A stretch of DNA of 32,216 nt from Phytobacter massiliensis JC163 (GTDB lineage: Bacteria; Pseudomonadota; Gammaproteobacteria; Enterobacterales; Enterobacteriaceae). The position numbers and the translations under genes are program-made. Positions 1 to 8,905 of the stretch are shown piece by piece. The stretch lies in NCBI RefSeq assembly GCF_000321045.1, contig NZ_HE578948.1, forward strand, positions 340,079 through 372,294, read 5' to 3'. The notes beneath the pieces are model-generated. The model was not told the origin of the DNA. It worked only from the letters and a program-made list of their open reading frames with translations, and ran no database searches. Position 1 is the first letter of the stretch. Each line of letters opens with the position of its first letter.

Positions 1-17
1 ACAGGCGGCTCCACACC

Positions 18-52
18 ATCCCGGGTGCGGCTTTCGCCTTACCCGGGCTACG
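18..52. repeat. REP-like palindromic element
   Basis: An imperfect palindrome with outer arms CCCGGGT (20-26) and ACCCGGG (41-47) around a GCGGCTTTCGCCTT core, followed by CTACG. This is the layout of enterobacterial REP (repetitive extragenic palindromic) sequences. It lies downstream of gor, at the left window edge. REP elements can stabilise upstream mRNA or bind gyrase; no specific role is visible here. Confidence 0.75.
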
Positions 53-78
53 TTTTGGACAACCGCACCGTGTGAGTC

Positions 79-116
79 CCCCTCGCCCCCTCTGGGGAGA
101 GGGTTAGGGTGAGGGG
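79..116. repeat. Nested G/C-rich hairpin downstream of gor
   Basis: Outer arms CCCCTCGCCC (79-88) and GGGTGAGGGG (107-116) pair with one mismatch. Inner arms CCCTCT (88-93) and AGAGGG (98-103) pair perfectly around GGGG. It sits about 30 bp past the gor stop codon and could end gor transcription, but no T tract follows. A related CCCTCTCCCC...AGAGGG hairpin lies near 5950, so this looks like a dispersed intergenic repeat. Confidence 0.6.
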
Positions 117-147
117 AACAGGCGGCTGTGCGCCACCCGTTTGCGTT

Positions 148-1500
148 TTACCGCATGGTGACAAACTCTTCCGCCGCCGTCGGGTGAATGGCGACCGTAT
201 TGTCGAAATCTTTCTTGGTCGCGCCCATTTTCAGCGCCACCGCGAAGCCCTGCAGCATTTCGTCCATGCCGGAACCAATACCGTGGATGCCGACAATCTT
301 CTCGTCGGCGCCGACGCAGATAAGCTTCATCCGGCACGGCTGGCGGTGGCTGGTCACGGCGGTGTACATCGCGGTAAACGATGATTTATACACCTTCACT
401 TCCGCGTCGCCGTACTGCTCCCGCGCCTGCGGTTCGGTTAAGCCTACGGTGCCGATAGGCGGGTGGCTGAACACCACGGTGGGAATATTGCTGTAGTCCA
501 GGTGCTCGTCCGGTTTGTTGTTAAACAGGCGCTCTGACAGGCGACGGCCCGCCGCGACGGCCACCGGGGTCAGCTCCACCGCGCCGGTGTTGTCGCCTAC
601 GGCGTAAATGCCCTCAACACTGGTGTTCTGGAACTTATCCACCACGATGTAGCCTTTTTCATTGGTTTTCACCCCGGTCGCCGCCAGGTTGAAATTATCG
701 TTCGCGGGTTCGCGGCCAATCGCCCAGATCAGGCAGTCGACGGTTTGTGAGCGGCCATCGTCCAGGGTCAGCGTCAGGCTGCCGTCGGCATTCTTCACCA
801 CCTCTTTCGGTATCGCCTGGGTATGCAGCGTTGGGCCTTCGGCGGCCATAATCTCCACCAGCGTTTCGCCGATCATCGGGTCGAAGCTACGCAGCGGCGC
901 ATGTTTACGCACGAACAGATGCGCTTCGGCCCCCAGGCCGTTAATCACCCCCGCCAGTTCGACGGCGATATAGCCCGCGCCCACCACCGCGACCCGTTTT
1001 GGCAGGGCGGGCAGTTCAAAGAAACCGTCGGAGTCAATGCCGTACTCCGCGCCGGGAATATTCGGGTGCACCGGGCGACCACCGGTGGCGATCAGAATAT
1101 GATCGGCGGTGATCGTCTCGCCGTTGACCTCAACAGTCTTTGCATCCACGAAGCGGGCAAAACCGCGGATCACATCAACATTGTTCTTGCCCAGCACGTT
1201 CTCATAAGAGGTGTGGATTCGGTCAATATAGACGCTGCGGCTGGCGACCAGCTTGCCCCAGTCGAAATGGTTAACGGTGGTATCAAAGCCGTAATCCGGC
1301 CCGTACAGATGAATCGCCTCGGCGATTTGCGCCGCATGCCACATTACTTTTTTCGGTACGCAACCTACGTTCACACAGGTGCCGCCCAGCTCTTTGGCTT
1401 CAATCAGCGCGCATTTCTGGCCGTACATGGCGGCGCGGTTAATCGAGGCTATCCCGCCGCTGCCACCGCCAATGGCGATATAGTCGTAATGTTTGCTCAT
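148..1500 (-). CDS. gor: Glutathione-disulfide reductase
   Basis: A 450-residue cytoplasmic flavoenzyme that uses NADPH to reduce glutathione disulfide to glutathione. The FAD-binding GGGSGG is at residues 11-16. The redox-active disulfide Cys42/Cys47 lies in [13 protein letters not shown]. The NADPH-binding GAGYIA is at 174-179, and Arg198 and Arg204 are in the positions that contact the NADPH 2'-phosphate in E. coli Gor. The catalytic His439 lies in the C-terminal HPTAAEE motif. Length equals the E. coli protein. It lies downstream of rlmJ on the same strand with an 82-bp gap, the E. coli gene order. The N-terminus [16 protein letters not shown] supports the ATG at 1500. No irregularities were seen. 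Confidence 0.98.
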   Translation of the reverse strand: MSKHYDYIAIGGGSGGIASINRAAMYGQKCALIEAKELGGTCVNVGCVPKKVMWHAAQIAEAIHLYGPDYGFDTTVNHFDWGKLVASRSVYIDRIHTSYENVLGKNNVDVIRGFARFVDAKTVEVNGETITADHILIATGGRPVHPNIPGAEYGIDSDGFFELPALPKRVAVVGAGYIAVELAGVINGLGAEAHLFVRKHAPLRSFDPMIGETLVEIMAAEGPTLHTQAIPKEVVKNADGSLTLTLDDGRSQTVDCLIWAIGREPANDNFNLAATGVKTNEKGYIVVDKFQNTSVEGIYAVGDNTGAVELTPVAVAAGRRLSERLFNNKPDEHLDYSNIPTVVFSHPPIGTVGLTEPQAREQYGDAEVKVYKSSFTAMYTAVTSHRQPCRMKLICVGADEKIVGIHGIGSGMDEMLQGFAVALKMGATKKDFDNTVAIHPTAAEEFVTMR

Positions 1501-1582
1501 GGTTGCTTCCTTAATTCTGAACGAGGTCGAATAGTGTGGCGATTGTAACGCGCAGGCTGCGAGATTCCCTCAATCGCTGCGA

Positions 1583-2425
1583 TTACTCGGGTACTACCCA
1601 GTTTACGAGAGTATGGCCCGTTCCGCCCGGCACCAGTTTACGGTGCAGCCAGGGCAGCACGTTATTCATCTGTGCCTCTAACTTCCACGGCGGGTTGATG
1701 ACGATCATCCCGGAGGCGGTCATACCGCGCTGATCGCTGTCCGGGCGCACCGCCAGTTCAATCTGCAAAATTTTGCGGATGCCGGTAGCCTCTAACTCTT
1801 TGAGCATGCGCTTTATCTGCGCGCGGAGCACCACGGGATACCACAGTGCGTAAGTGCCGGTGGCAAAGCGTTTGTAGCCTTCATTGATGCCGGTGACCAC
1901 CGCCTGGTAATCGGTTTTGATCTCATAGGGCGGGTCGATCAGCACCAGGCCGCGGCGGGACACCGGCGGCAGTTTGGCTTTTAGCTGCTGATAGCCATCG
2001 GCACGTTCCACGCGGGCGCGGTCATCCTTCTGGAACTCCTGGCGCAGCAGCGGATAGTCGCTCGGGTGCAGTTCAGTCATAAACAGGCTGTCCTGCGGGC
2101 GCAGCAGCTGGCGGGCGATCAGCGGCGAACCCGGGTAGTAGCGCAGCGTCTCGTTGCGATTGAAGTGGCGCACCACGCTCATATACGGCTCAAGCTCGGC
2201 GGGCAGGTCATCCTGCTGCCAGATGCGGGCGATCCCTTCCAGATATTCGCCGGTCCGTTCGGCATGTTCGCCGGAAAGCTGATAGCGCCCGGCCCCGGCA
2301 TGGGTGTCGAGGTAGAGAAACGGTTTCTCTTTTTCTTTGAGCGATTCAACGATCAGGCTCTGAACGGTGTGTTTTAACACGTCGGCGTGGTTGCCAGCGT
2401 GGAAGCTGTGGCGATAACTGAGCAT
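1583..2425 (-). CDS. rlmJ: 23S rRNA (adenine(2030)-N6)-methyltransferase
   Basis: A 280-residue SAM-dependent methyltransferase that modifies A2030 of 23S rRNA to N6-methyladenosine (formerly YhiR). The N-terminal MLSYRHSFHAGNHADVLKH block is the family signature. YLDTHAGAGRY (38-48) is the SAM-binding loop, and the catalytic DPPYE starts at Asp164, the position known in E. coli RlmJ. The length matches the family. It precedes gor on the same strand as in E. coli. The ATG at 2425 gives the expected N-terminus. Confidence 0.97.
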   Translation of the reverse strand: MLSYRHSFHAGNHADVLKHTVQSLIVESLKEKEKPFLYLDTHAGAGRYQLSGEHAERTGEYLEGIARIWQQDDLPAELEPYMSVVRHFNRNETLRYYPGSPLIARQLLRPQDSLFMTELHPSDYPLLRQEFQKDDRARVERADGYQQLKAKLPPVSRRGLVLIDPPYEIKTDYQAVVTGINEGYKRFATGTYALWYPVVLRAQIKRMLKELEATGIRKILQIELAVRPDSDQRGMTASGMIVINPPWKLEAQMNNVLPWLHRKLVPGGTGHTLVNWVVPE

Positions 2426-2503
2426 GGAGGCAGTAATTCCGAATATGAACGAGATTTGCCACAGTTTACCGTAGATTGCCCAGGATTACTGCCAGCCAGG
2501 TTT

Positions 2504-2950
2504 TTACACCGTGAAGGCGGTAAATTTGCGTACGCTGGCCTGAGGGTTAGCTACCTGCACGGCGTCCAGAAAATCGGCGAATGCGGTGTTAAAAAGGGTG
2601 AAATTGTGACGAAAGCGCGCCTGCTTCGTCTCGCCATTGTGCTGATAAGTGACTATCCAGAAAGAGCGATTGTTTACTCTTATCGCTTCACGTTCCACTT
2701 TACTGATGCTGGCAAGCGGCACCTGGGTTTTTTTCTCTAACTGAACGATGTAGAAGTTGTCCCGATCGAAGTAGTAATCCGTAGGCAGCAGTTGCCCCCC
2801 TTTGCCAGGGCGGAACGTTTTGCTGGTCAGCGAAATTTTGCGCAGGCCGTCCGCGTTGGCTTTACCCCGGTTGCGCCAGCGGGTAGGGATTCGCAGCATG
2901 ACCACGGCCAGCGCCACAAGTATCAGCACGCACAGAATCAGGTTTAACAT
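2504..2950 (-). CDS. Hypothetical single-pass membrane protein
   Basis: I do not recognise this 148-residue protein and know of no counterpart at this site in E. coli K-12. Residues 1-21 (MLNLILCVLILVALAVVMLRI) form one hydrophobic segment, followed by Arg-rich residues (RIPTRWRNRGK), so an N-terminal anchor with a cytoplasmic C-terminal domain is likely. The soluble part is basic and of mixed alpha/beta character (YYFDRDNFYIVQLEKKT, SFWIVTYQHNGETKQARF), rather like a PH-like or DUF domain. The AGGAGAG ribosome site just before the ATG and the intact frame support a real gene. It lies between rlmJ (79 bp downstream, same strand) and the divergent prlC heat-shock promoter. Function unknown. 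Confidence 0.75.
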   Translation of the reverse strand: MLNLILCVLILVALAVVMLRIPTRWRNRGKANADGLRKISLTSKTFRPGKGGQLLPTDYYFDRDNFYIVQLEKKTQVPLASISKVEREAIRVNNRSFWIVTYQHNGETKQARFRHNFTLFNTAFADFLDAVQVANPQASVRKFTAFTV

Positions 2951-3030
2951 ACGCTCTCCTCAGCAGGGGGGTCTATAGTACACGACATACCGCAACCATT
3001 GGCGATTAGTGGTTCTGCGCACCGCCTGGC

Positions 3031-3060
3031 ATTGAAATCCTCTACACTTAACCCCATGCT
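3031..3060 (+). promoter_or_regulatory. Candidate sigma32 (heat-shock) promoter of prlC
   Basis: A -35 like ATTGAAA (TTGAAA at 3032-3037) and a -10 CCCCATGCT (3052-3060), separated by 14 bp, closely match the RpoH consensus CTTGAAA-N11-16-CCCCATNT. It lies about 65 bp upstream of the prlC start. E. coli prlC (opdA) is known to belong to the heat-shock regulon, which agrees. Confidence 0.8.
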
Positions 3061-3125
3061 ACAACCTTATGCAGAGCGCCGGATCGTGCGCTTCATTTAT
3101 TCTCTTACAGGACAGGACTGCGCTT

Positions 3126-5168
3126 ATGACAAATCCATTATTGACGCCTTTCGAACTACCGCCTTTTTCAAAAATCCTGCCTGAACATGTCGTGCCCGCC
3201 GTGACAAAAGCGCTGGACGACTGCCGTAACGCGGTAGAAAACGTGGTAGCGCAGGGCGCGCCCTATACCTGGGAAAATCTGTGTCAGCCGCTTGCAGAGG
3301 TGGACGATGTGCTGGGGCGACTGTTCTCGCCGGTGAGCCACCTCAATTCGGTAAAAAATAGCCCGGAACTGCGTGAGGCCTACGAGCAAACCCTGCCGCT
3401 GCTCTCTGAGTACAGCACCTGGGTCGGGCAGCATGAGGGGCTGTATAACGCTTATCGCGACCTGCGCGACGGCGAGCACTATGCCGCCCTGGATACCGCG
3501 CAGAAAAAATCGGTTGATAACGCGCTGCGTGATTTTGAGCTTTCCGGTATCGGCCTGGAGAAAGAGAAGCAGCAGCGCTATGGCGAAATTGCCGCGCGCC
3601 TCTCTGAGCTGGGTAATCAGTATAGCAACAACGTGCTGGATGCCACGATGGGCTGGACGAAGCTCATCACCGACGAAGCAGAGCTGGCCGGTATGCCGGA
3701 AAGCGCGCTGGCCGCCGCCAGAGCGCAGGCGGAAGCAAAAGAGCAGGATGGCTGGCTGTTAACGCTGGATATCCCGAGCTATTTACCGGTGTTGACCTAC
3801 TGCGACAACCAGGCGCTTCGTGAAGAAATGTACCGCGCTTATGGCACCCGCGCCTCCGATCAGGGGCCGAATGCCGGCAAGTGGGATAACAGCCCGGTGA
3901 TGGCCGAAATCCTCGCCCTGCGTCACGAACTGGCGCAGCTGCTGGGCTTTGAAAACTATGCCCATAAATCGCTGGCGACGAAGATGGCGGAAAACCCATC
4001 GCAGGTGCTTGATTTCTTAACCGATCTGGCTAAACGCGCCCGCCCGCAAGGGGAGCGTGAACTGGCGCAGCTGCGTGAATTTGCGAAAGCGCAGTTCGGC
4101 GTGGATGAACTGCAGCCGTGGGATATCGCTTACTACAGCGAAAAACAGAAGCAGCATCTCTACAGCATCAGCGACGAGCAGCTTCGCCCCTATTTCCCGG
4201 AAAACAAAGCCGTTAACGGCCTGTTTGAAGTGGTGAAACGCATTTACGGCATTACTGCCAAAGAGCGCCATGATGTTGACGTCTGGCATCCGGACGTGCG
4301 CTTCTTCGATCTGTTTGATGAAAACGGTGAGCTGCGCGGCAGCTTCTATCTTGACCTCTACGCCCGTGAAAACAAGCGCGGCGGGGCGTGGATGGACGAC
4401 TGCGTCGGGCAGATGCGTAAAGCGGACGGCAGCCTGCAAAAACCGGTGGCTTACCTCACCTGTAACTTTAACCGCCCGGTTAACGGTAAACCGGCGCTGT
4501 TTACCCACGATGAAGTGATCACCCTGTTCCACGAGTTTGGTCACGGCCTGCACCATATGCTTACCCGCGTTGAAACCCCGGGGGTTGCCGGTATCAGCGG
4601 CGTGCCGTGGGATGCGGTCGAGTTGCCGAGCCAGTTTATGGAAAACTGGTGCTGGGAGCCGGAGGCGCTGGCCTTTATCTCCGGCCACTATGAGACGGGC
4701 GAACCGCTGCCGCAGGCGCTGCTGGATAAAATGCTGGCGGCGAAGAACTACCAGGCGGCGCTGTTTATTCTGCGTCAGCTGGAGTTCGGCCTGTTCGACT
4801 TCCGTCTGCACGCCGAGTTTAACCCGGAGCAGGGGGCGAAAATCCTCGATACGCTGTTTGAGATTAAAAAGCAGGTCGCCGTGGTGCCGTCACCCTCATG
4901 GGGCCGTTTCCCGCACGCGTTCAGCCATATCTTCGCGGGCGGCTATGCGGCAGGCTACTACAGCTACCTGTGGGCGGATGTGCTGGCCGCAGATGCCTAC
5001 TCGCGTTTTGAAGAGGAAGGGATCTTCAACCGTGAAACCGGGCAGTCTTTCCTGGACAACATCCTTACCCGTGGCGGTTCCGAAGAGCCGATGGAGCTGT
5101 TCAAACGCTTCCGTGGCCGTGAACCGCAGCTGGATGCGATGCTGGAGCATTACGGTATTGAAGGCTAA
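3126..5168 (+). CDS. prlC: Oligopeptidase A
   Basis: A 680-residue M3-family zinc metallopeptidase of the cytoplasm that degrades oligopeptides, including cleaved signal peptides. The zinc motif HEFGH is at residues 469-473, with the third-ligand region VELPSQFMENW around 499. The C-terminal RFPHAFSHIFAGGYAAGYYSYLWAD block, which shapes the substrate site in this family, is intact. The open frame extends upstream to 3069, but MTNPLLTPFELPPFSKILPEH from the ATG at 3126 gives exactly the E. coli length and N-terminus, and an AGGA-containing ribosome site precedes it. rsmJ follows after 6 bp, so the two are probably cotranscribed. Confidence 0.98.
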   Translation: MTNPLLTPFELPPFSKILPEHVVPAVTKALDDCRNAVENVVAQGAPYTWENLCQPLAEVDDVLGRLFSPVSHLNSVKNSPELREAYEQTLPLLSEYSTWVGQHEGLYNAYRDLRDGEHYAALDTAQKKSVDNALRDFELSGIGLEKEKQQRYGEIAARLSELGNQYSNNVLDATMGWTKLITDEAELAGMPESALAAARAQAEAKEQDGWLLTLDIPSYLPVLTYCDNQALREEMYRAYGTRASDQGPNAGKWDNSPVMAEILALRHELAQLLGFENYAHKSLATKMAENPSQVLDFLTDLAKRARPQGERELAQLREFAKAQFGVDELQPWDIAYYSEKQKQHLYSISDEQLRPYFPENKAVNGLFEVVKRIYGITAKERHDVDVWHPDVRFFDLFDENGELRGSFYLDLYARENKRGGAWMDDCVGQMRKADGSLQKPVAYLTCNFNRPVNGKPALFTHDEVITLFHEFGHGLHHMLTRVETPGVAGISGVPWDAVELPSQFMENWCWEPEALAFISGHYETGEPLPQALLDKMLAAKNYQAALFILRQLEFGLFDFRLHAEFNPEQGAKILDTLFEIKKQVAVVPSPSWGRFPHAFSHIFAGGYAAGYYSYLWADVLAADAYSRFEEEGIFNRETGQSFLDNILTRGGSEEPMELFKRFRGREPQLDAMLEHYGIEG

Positions 5169-5174
5169 ATCCAG

Positions 5175-5939
5175 GTGAAGATCTGCTTAGTAGATGAAAC
5201 AGGCGCCGGAGACGGCGCCTTATCTGTTCTTGCGGCCCGCTGGGGGCTGGAACAGGACGATGACAACCTGATGGCGCTGGTGCTCACCCCTGAGCGCCTT
5301 GAGCTGCGCAAGCGGGACGAGCCGAAGCTTGGCGGTATTTTTGTCGATTTTGTCGGCGGAGCGATGGCGCACCGGCGCAAATTCGGCGGCGGTCGTGGCG
5401 AGGCGGTAGCCAAAGCCGTGGGCATCAAAGGCGACTATCTGCCGGAGGTGGTGGATGCGACGGCGGGGTTAGGGCGCGACGCGTTTGTGCTGGCGTCGGT
5501 AGGCTGCCGGGTGCGTATGTTAGAGCGTAATCCGGTGGTGGCGGCGCTGCTTGATGACGGGCTGGCGCGCGGCTATGCCGACCCGGAAATCGGCGGCTGG
5601 TTGCGGGAGCGTTTGCAACTGATTCACGCCTCCAGCCTGACCGGGCTTGCGGATATCACCCCCCGCCCGCAGGTGGTCTACCTTGACCCGATGTTTCCCC
5701 ATAAGCAGAAAAGCGCGCTGGTGAAAAAAGAGATGCGGGTGTTTCAGTCGCTGGTGGGGCCGGACCTGGATGCGGATGGATTGCTCGAACCGGCCCGCAG
5801 GCTGGCGACAAAACGGGTGGTGGTGAAGCGCCCGGACTATGCGCCGCCGCTGGCAGGCGTTGCCACTACCAACGCGATAGTAACCAAAGGGCACCGGTTT
5901 GATATTTATGCCGGGACGGCGGAAACAGACGCGGTATAA
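5175..5939 (+). CDS. rsmJ: 16S rRNA (guanine(1516)-N2)-methyltransferase
   Basis: A 254-residue SAM-dependent rRNA methyltransferase that modifies G1516 of 16S rRNA (formerly YhiQ). The SAM-binding loop [13 protein letters not shown] lies at 92-104 and the catalytic-site motif YLDPMFP at 169-175. The start is a GTG at 5175, only 6 bp after the prlC stop. The N-terminus [20 protein letters not shown] matches the E. coli protein. Tight spacing implies an operon with prlC, possibly with translational coupling. Confidence 0.97.
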   Translation: MKICLVDETGAGDGALSVLAARWGLEQDDDNLMALVLTPERLELRKRDEPKLGGIFVDFVGGAMAHRRKFGGGRGEAVAKAVGIKGDYLPEVVDATAGLGRDAFVLASVGCRVRMLERNPVVAALLDDGLARGYADPEIGGWLRERLQLIHASSLTGLADITPRPQVVYLDPMFPHKQKSALVKKEMRVFQSLVGPDLDADGLLEPARRLATKRVVVKRPDYAPPLAGVATTNAIVTKGHRFDIYAGTAETDAV

Positions 5940-5946
5940 CGGTTTT

Positions 5947-5968
5947 CCCTCTCCCCGGGGGGAGAGGG
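5947..5968. terminator. Hairpin between convergent rsmJ and uspA
   Basis: Perfect 10-bp arms CCCTCTCCCC (47-56 of the 5900s) and GGGGAGAGGG (59-68) around a 2-bp loop, between the two convergent stop codons. No clear T tract follows on either strand, so intrinsic termination is uncertain. It resembles the inner part of the hairpin downstream of gor. Confidence 0.5.
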
Positions 5969-5977
5969 GAAGGAAGA

Positions 5978-6415
5978 TTAATCGTCGTCTTCATCCTTCA
6001 GCGGGACAATCAGCATGTCCACGTGCACGGTGTTAATCAGCTGACGCGCTGAGGACATCAGTTTGCTCCAGAAGTCCTGATGGTGGCCGCAAACCACCAA
6101 ATCCATATCGTATTTCTTAATGGCGTCTACCAGCACCTGGCCCAGGTCGCCGCTGCCGCTTAAGGTTTCGGTAATCGGATAACCTGCGCTGGTAGAGAGC
6201 TCGGTCAACGCGTGGTGCGTTTCATCGGAGATACGTTTTTGCATATCGCCAAGGTTTACGTCGATAAGACCGGTGTAAAGGTCGGAATAATTAACGTCGA
6301 CATGAATCAGGGAGATTTTCGCGTTGTAGGGGCGCGCCATGGAGACCGCCTTCTCAACCAGCAGCTTGCTTTCCGGCGAGAGATCTACCGCGATAAGAAT
6401 ATGTTTGTAAGCCAT
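5978..6415 (-). CDS. uspA: Universal stress protein A
   Basis: A 145-residue cytoplasmic stress protein, induced in E. coli by growth arrest and many stresses. It has the Usp fold: N-terminal [17 protein letters not shown] and the C-terminal [32 protein letters not shown] segment. The open frame extends further upstream, but the ATG at 6415 gives the E. coli N-terminus. It is divergent from uspB, as in E. coli. In K-12 dtpB lies between uspA and rsmJ; here the stops of uspA and rsmJ are only about 40 bp apart. Confidence 0.98.
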   Translation of the reverse strand: MAYKHILIAVDLSPESKLLVEKAVSMARPYNAKISLIHVDVNYSDLYTGLIDVNLGDMQKRISDETHHALTELSTSAGYPITETLSGSGDLGQVLVDAIKKYDMDLVVCGHHQDFWSKLMSSARQLINTVHVDMLIVPLKDEDDD

Positions 6416-6553
6416 AGTGTTACTCCTTCCATAAGTTGTCGATGACCAACGGGTGCGGAACCCGTGATGCAGCTGTACTGTTTCCCGCGTCCTGCGTACC
6501 ACGTGCGGGGGAGCGCACGGCCTCAAGGATCTCGTTGTTCAGCATAATCCTAC

Positions 6554-6580
6554 ATTATAACTCTCATTACTTATCGTCAA
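6554..6580 (-). promoter_or_regulatory. Candidate uspA promoter
   Basis: On the minus strand TTGACG (6575-6580) and a perfect TATAAT (6554-6559) are separated by 15 bp, slightly short of optimal. This would give a leader of about 130 nt before uspA. The rest of the 394-bp uspA-uspB intergenic region holds the uspB promoter candidate; no further gene was seen there. Confidence 0.6.
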
Positions 6581-6668
6581 TTGGCCGCGATCACGATTCA
6601 CTTAATCAATGTTTACAACCAGATGCGTAAGATCTGTTAACCATGTGGCAAAAAAATAAACAAATCTC

Positions 6669-6675
6669 CTACACT
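6669..6675 (+). promoter_or_regulatory. Candidate sigmaS-type -10 element of uspB
   Basis: CTACACT followed by an A/T-rich stretch has the preferred C(-13) and TAYACT features of RpoS-dependent -10 elements. E. coli uspB is known to be RpoS dependent. No good -35 was identified, which is tolerated by RpoS. The leader to uspB would be about 130 nt. Confidence 0.5.
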
Positions 6676-6809
6676 ATTTAATGAGCCGTTCGGATTTAAG
6701 ATTGTGATCTGGATCGGCTATTAAGACTCTTCATTGCATGGCTTGGTTGATTGTCTGGGAGCGGATGTTCCGGAGCACGTATCCGTGGGCGGTTCGCCGG
6801 GGAGGAGAT

Positions 6810-7145
6810 ATGATCAGCACCGTCGCGCTGTTTTGGGCTTTGTGCATCGTTTGTGTGGTTAACATGGCGCGTTATTTTTCATCGTTACGCGCGCTGTTAG
6901 TGGTACTTCGTGGTTGTGATCCCTTGCTCTACCAATATGTCGATGGCGGAGGTTTTTTTACCTCTCACGGTCAACCCAGTAAGCAGATGCGCCTGGTCTG
7001 GTATATCTATGCCCAGCGTTATCGCGATCATCATGATGATGAGTTTATTCGCCGTTGCGAACGCGTACGCGGCCAGTTCATCTTAACCAGCGCGCTGTGC
7101 GGTTTGATTGTGGTGAGCCTGATTGCGCTAATGATTTGGCAGTAA
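6810..7145 (+). CDS. uspB: Universal stress protein B
   Basis: A 111-residue inner-membrane protein needed for ethanol resistance in stationary-phase E. coli. Two membrane segments are visible: residues 1-20 ([20 protein letters not shown]) and about 92-110 ([19 protein letters not shown]). The middle part, [39 protein letters not shown], is near-identical to the E. coli protein. The frame is open further upstream, but a strong GGAGGAG ribosome site precedes the ATG at 6810 and the length matches. It is divergent from uspA. Confidence 0.97.
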   Translation: MISTVALFWALCIVCVVNMARYFSSLRALLVVLRGCDPLLYQYVDGGGFFTSHGQPSKQMRLVWYIYAQRYRDHHDDEFIRRCERVRGQFILTSALCGLIVVSLIALMIWQ

Positions 7146-7147
7146 AA

Positions 7148-7175
7148 AAAACGGGCCAGTTTCCTGACCCGTTTT
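7148..7175. terminator. Bidirectional terminator between uspB and pitA
   Basis: Arms AAAACGGGCCAG (7148-7159) and CTGACCCGTTTT (7164-7175) pair with one mismatch around a TTTC loop, with A and T runs on either side. It directly follows the uspB stop and precedes the pitA stop, so it can end transcription from both directions. Confidence 0.85.
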
Positions 7176-7181
7176 AAGCGG

Positions 7182-8678
7182 TTAAATCAGCTGGAGGGCT
7201 ATCCAGTAAAGGATGCCCGAAAGCAGGATCGAGGCCGGTAAGGTAAAGACCCATGCCATTAAAATGCTGGTCACGGTTTTACGCTGCAGGCCGCCGCCGT
7301 CAACAATCATGGTTCCCGCCACCGAGGAAGAGAGTACATGGGTGGTGGAAACCGGCATGCCGGTATAGCTGGCAAGGCCGATAGAGACCGCTGCGGTCAT
7401 CTGCGCCGACATCCCCTGCGCATAGGTCATGCCTTTCTTACCGATTTTCTCGCCGATAGTGGTCGCCACGCGACGCCAGCCGATCATCGTACCCAGGCCC
7501 AGCGCCAGTGCGACGGCCATGATAATCCAGATAGGGGCGTACTCAATGGTGCTCAGCATGTCGCCTTTCAGCTTCTTAAGCAGCCGCTGATCGTCCGCGC
7601 TGACCTCTGGAGACTTAGCCACTTTATCGGTGATGTCCGACAGGCAAAGCATGATACGACGCAGCTGGCCACGTTGTTCAACAGGCAGCGTATCGTAACT
7701 TTCGATGCCGGTGAGCATGGCTTTCGCCCTGTCCAGCGCCGGAATGGCGCGGGCCGGATGGCAGTGGAACTCGCCGGGATTGCTTGCCACTTCTTCTGGC
7801 GTCGGGATGACCGGATCGGCGCCCGTCGCTTTCTGCAACAGTGACGGGTGCTGCTGGAACCAGACTTCGACGTTATTCACCGCATCGCGGGTACGGGTGA
7901 TATCGTAACCCGAGGCGTTCATATTGACGACAAAGCCTGCCGGCGCGACGCCAATCAGCACCAGCATAATCAGGCCAATGCCTTTCTGACCATCATTCGC
8001 GCCGTGAGAGAAACTCACGCCAATCGCAGAGACGATAAGGGCGATACGGGTCCAGAACGGCGGCTTTCTTTTACCGTCCTGTTTTTCGCGCTCCGCAGGC
8101 GTTAAGTGGATACGCGCCCGCTTTTTACTGCCGCTCCAGAAGCGGCGCAGCAGGAACACCAGGCCGCCTGCGAAGATCAGGCCGACAATCGGCGAAATGA
8201 TCAGTGATCCGAAAATATTGATAACTTTCGGGATGTTAAGCGCATCGACCACTGATGTACCGGTCATCAGCGCGTTGGTTAAACCAATGCCGATAATCGC
8301 GCCAATCAGGGTGTGGGAGCTGGAAGCAGGCAGGCCAAGATACCAGGTGCCAAGGTTCCAGATAATGGCTGCCAGCAACATAGAGAAGACCATAGCCAGG
8401 CCATGGGCGGAACTCACGTTGAGCAGTAAATCGGTGGGCAGCATATGCACAATGGCATAGGCTACGCTTAACCCCCCCAGCAGAACGCCGAAGAAGTTGA
8501 AGAGGGCCGCCATCACGACAGCCAGCTGCGAGCGCATTGCTCGGGTATAAATTACCGTTGCAACAGCATTCGCCGTGTCGTGGAAGCCGTTAATTGCTTC
8601 GTAGAACAGAACAAAGACCAGAGCAAGCACAAGTAACAGTCCGGTATGAAGATCCAGACCGGCAAATAAATGTAGCAT
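7182..8678 (-). CDS. pitA: Low-affinity inorganic phosphate transporter
   Basis: A 498-residue PiT/SLC20-family inner-membrane symporter that imports phosphate as metal-phosphate complexes. The N-terminal signature [17 protein letters not shown] starts at residue 31, and the paired repeat [15 protein letters not shown] lies in the middle. The two [13 protein letters not shown] and [13 protein letters not shown] segments represent the internal duplication. A hydrophilic central loop (about 260-380) separates two membrane halves. Length and order match E. coli PitA. It is convergent with uspB. Confidence 0.97.
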   Translation of the reverse strand: MLHLFAGLDLHTGLLLVLALVFVLFYEAINGFHDTANAVATVIYTRAMRSQLAVVMAALFNFFGVLLGGLSVAYAIVHMLPTDLLLNVSSAHGLAMVFSMLLAAIIWNLGTWYLGLPASSSHTLIGAIIGIGLTNALMTGTSVVDALNIPKVINIFGSLIISPIVGLIFAGGLVFLLRRFWSGSKKRARIHLTPAEREKQDGKRKPPFWTRIALIVSAIGVSFSHGANDGQKGIGLIMLVLIGVAPAGFVVNMNASGYDITRTRDAVNNVEVWFQQHPSLLQKATGADPVIPTPEEVASNPGEFHCHPARAIPALDRAKAMLTGIESYDTLPVEQRGQLRRIMLCLSDITDKVAKSPEVSADDQRLLKKLKGDMLSTIEYAPIWIIMAVALALGLGTMIGWRRVATTIGEKIGKKGMTYAQGMSAQMTAAVSIGLASYTGMPVSTTHVLSSSVAGTMIVDGGGLQRKTVTSILMAWVFTLPASILLSGILYWIALQLI

Positions 8679-8801
8679 AGACGTTACGCCATTTTGAGGA
8701 CATGAACGCGGCGCATTATCAGGGACTTTTATGGCATCGGCAAAGTGAAATATGGACTTTTTTTGACATTTTTTCTGATCTCACCCCTTGTATCCAGGCA
8801 T

Positions 8802-8830
8802 ATCCTTATAATTTTCAGCAAAATAAGGAT
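8802..8830. promoter_or_regulatory. Inverted repeat in the pitA-yhiN intergenic region
   Basis: Perfect 8-bp arms ATCCTTAT (8802-8809) and ATAAGGAT (8823-8830) flank a 13-bp A/T-rich spacer, and TATAAT (8807-8812) overlaps the left arm. It sits in the 227-bp region between divergent pitA and yhiN. It could be an operator or a leader hairpin; the regulator is unknown. Confidence 0.4.
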
Positions 8831-8905
8831 CTCCTCGTATATTGAGGCTGGTGTGACCACCGGGAAAAATTTACAATCCGCCACCTGTGAAAATGAGGGG
8901 GTAGT

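Noticed and set aside
823-1548. A 241-codon open frame antisense to gor
   Set aside because: It is a complement shadow of the gor reading frame with atypical composition.
4017-4811. A 264-codon open frame antisense to prlC
   Set aside because: prlC is conserved over its whole length; the antisense product has no family features.
8763-8791. A perfect TTGACA as -35 of a yhiN promoter
   Set aside because: No acceptable -10 lies 16-18 bp downstream; CCTTGT is there instead.
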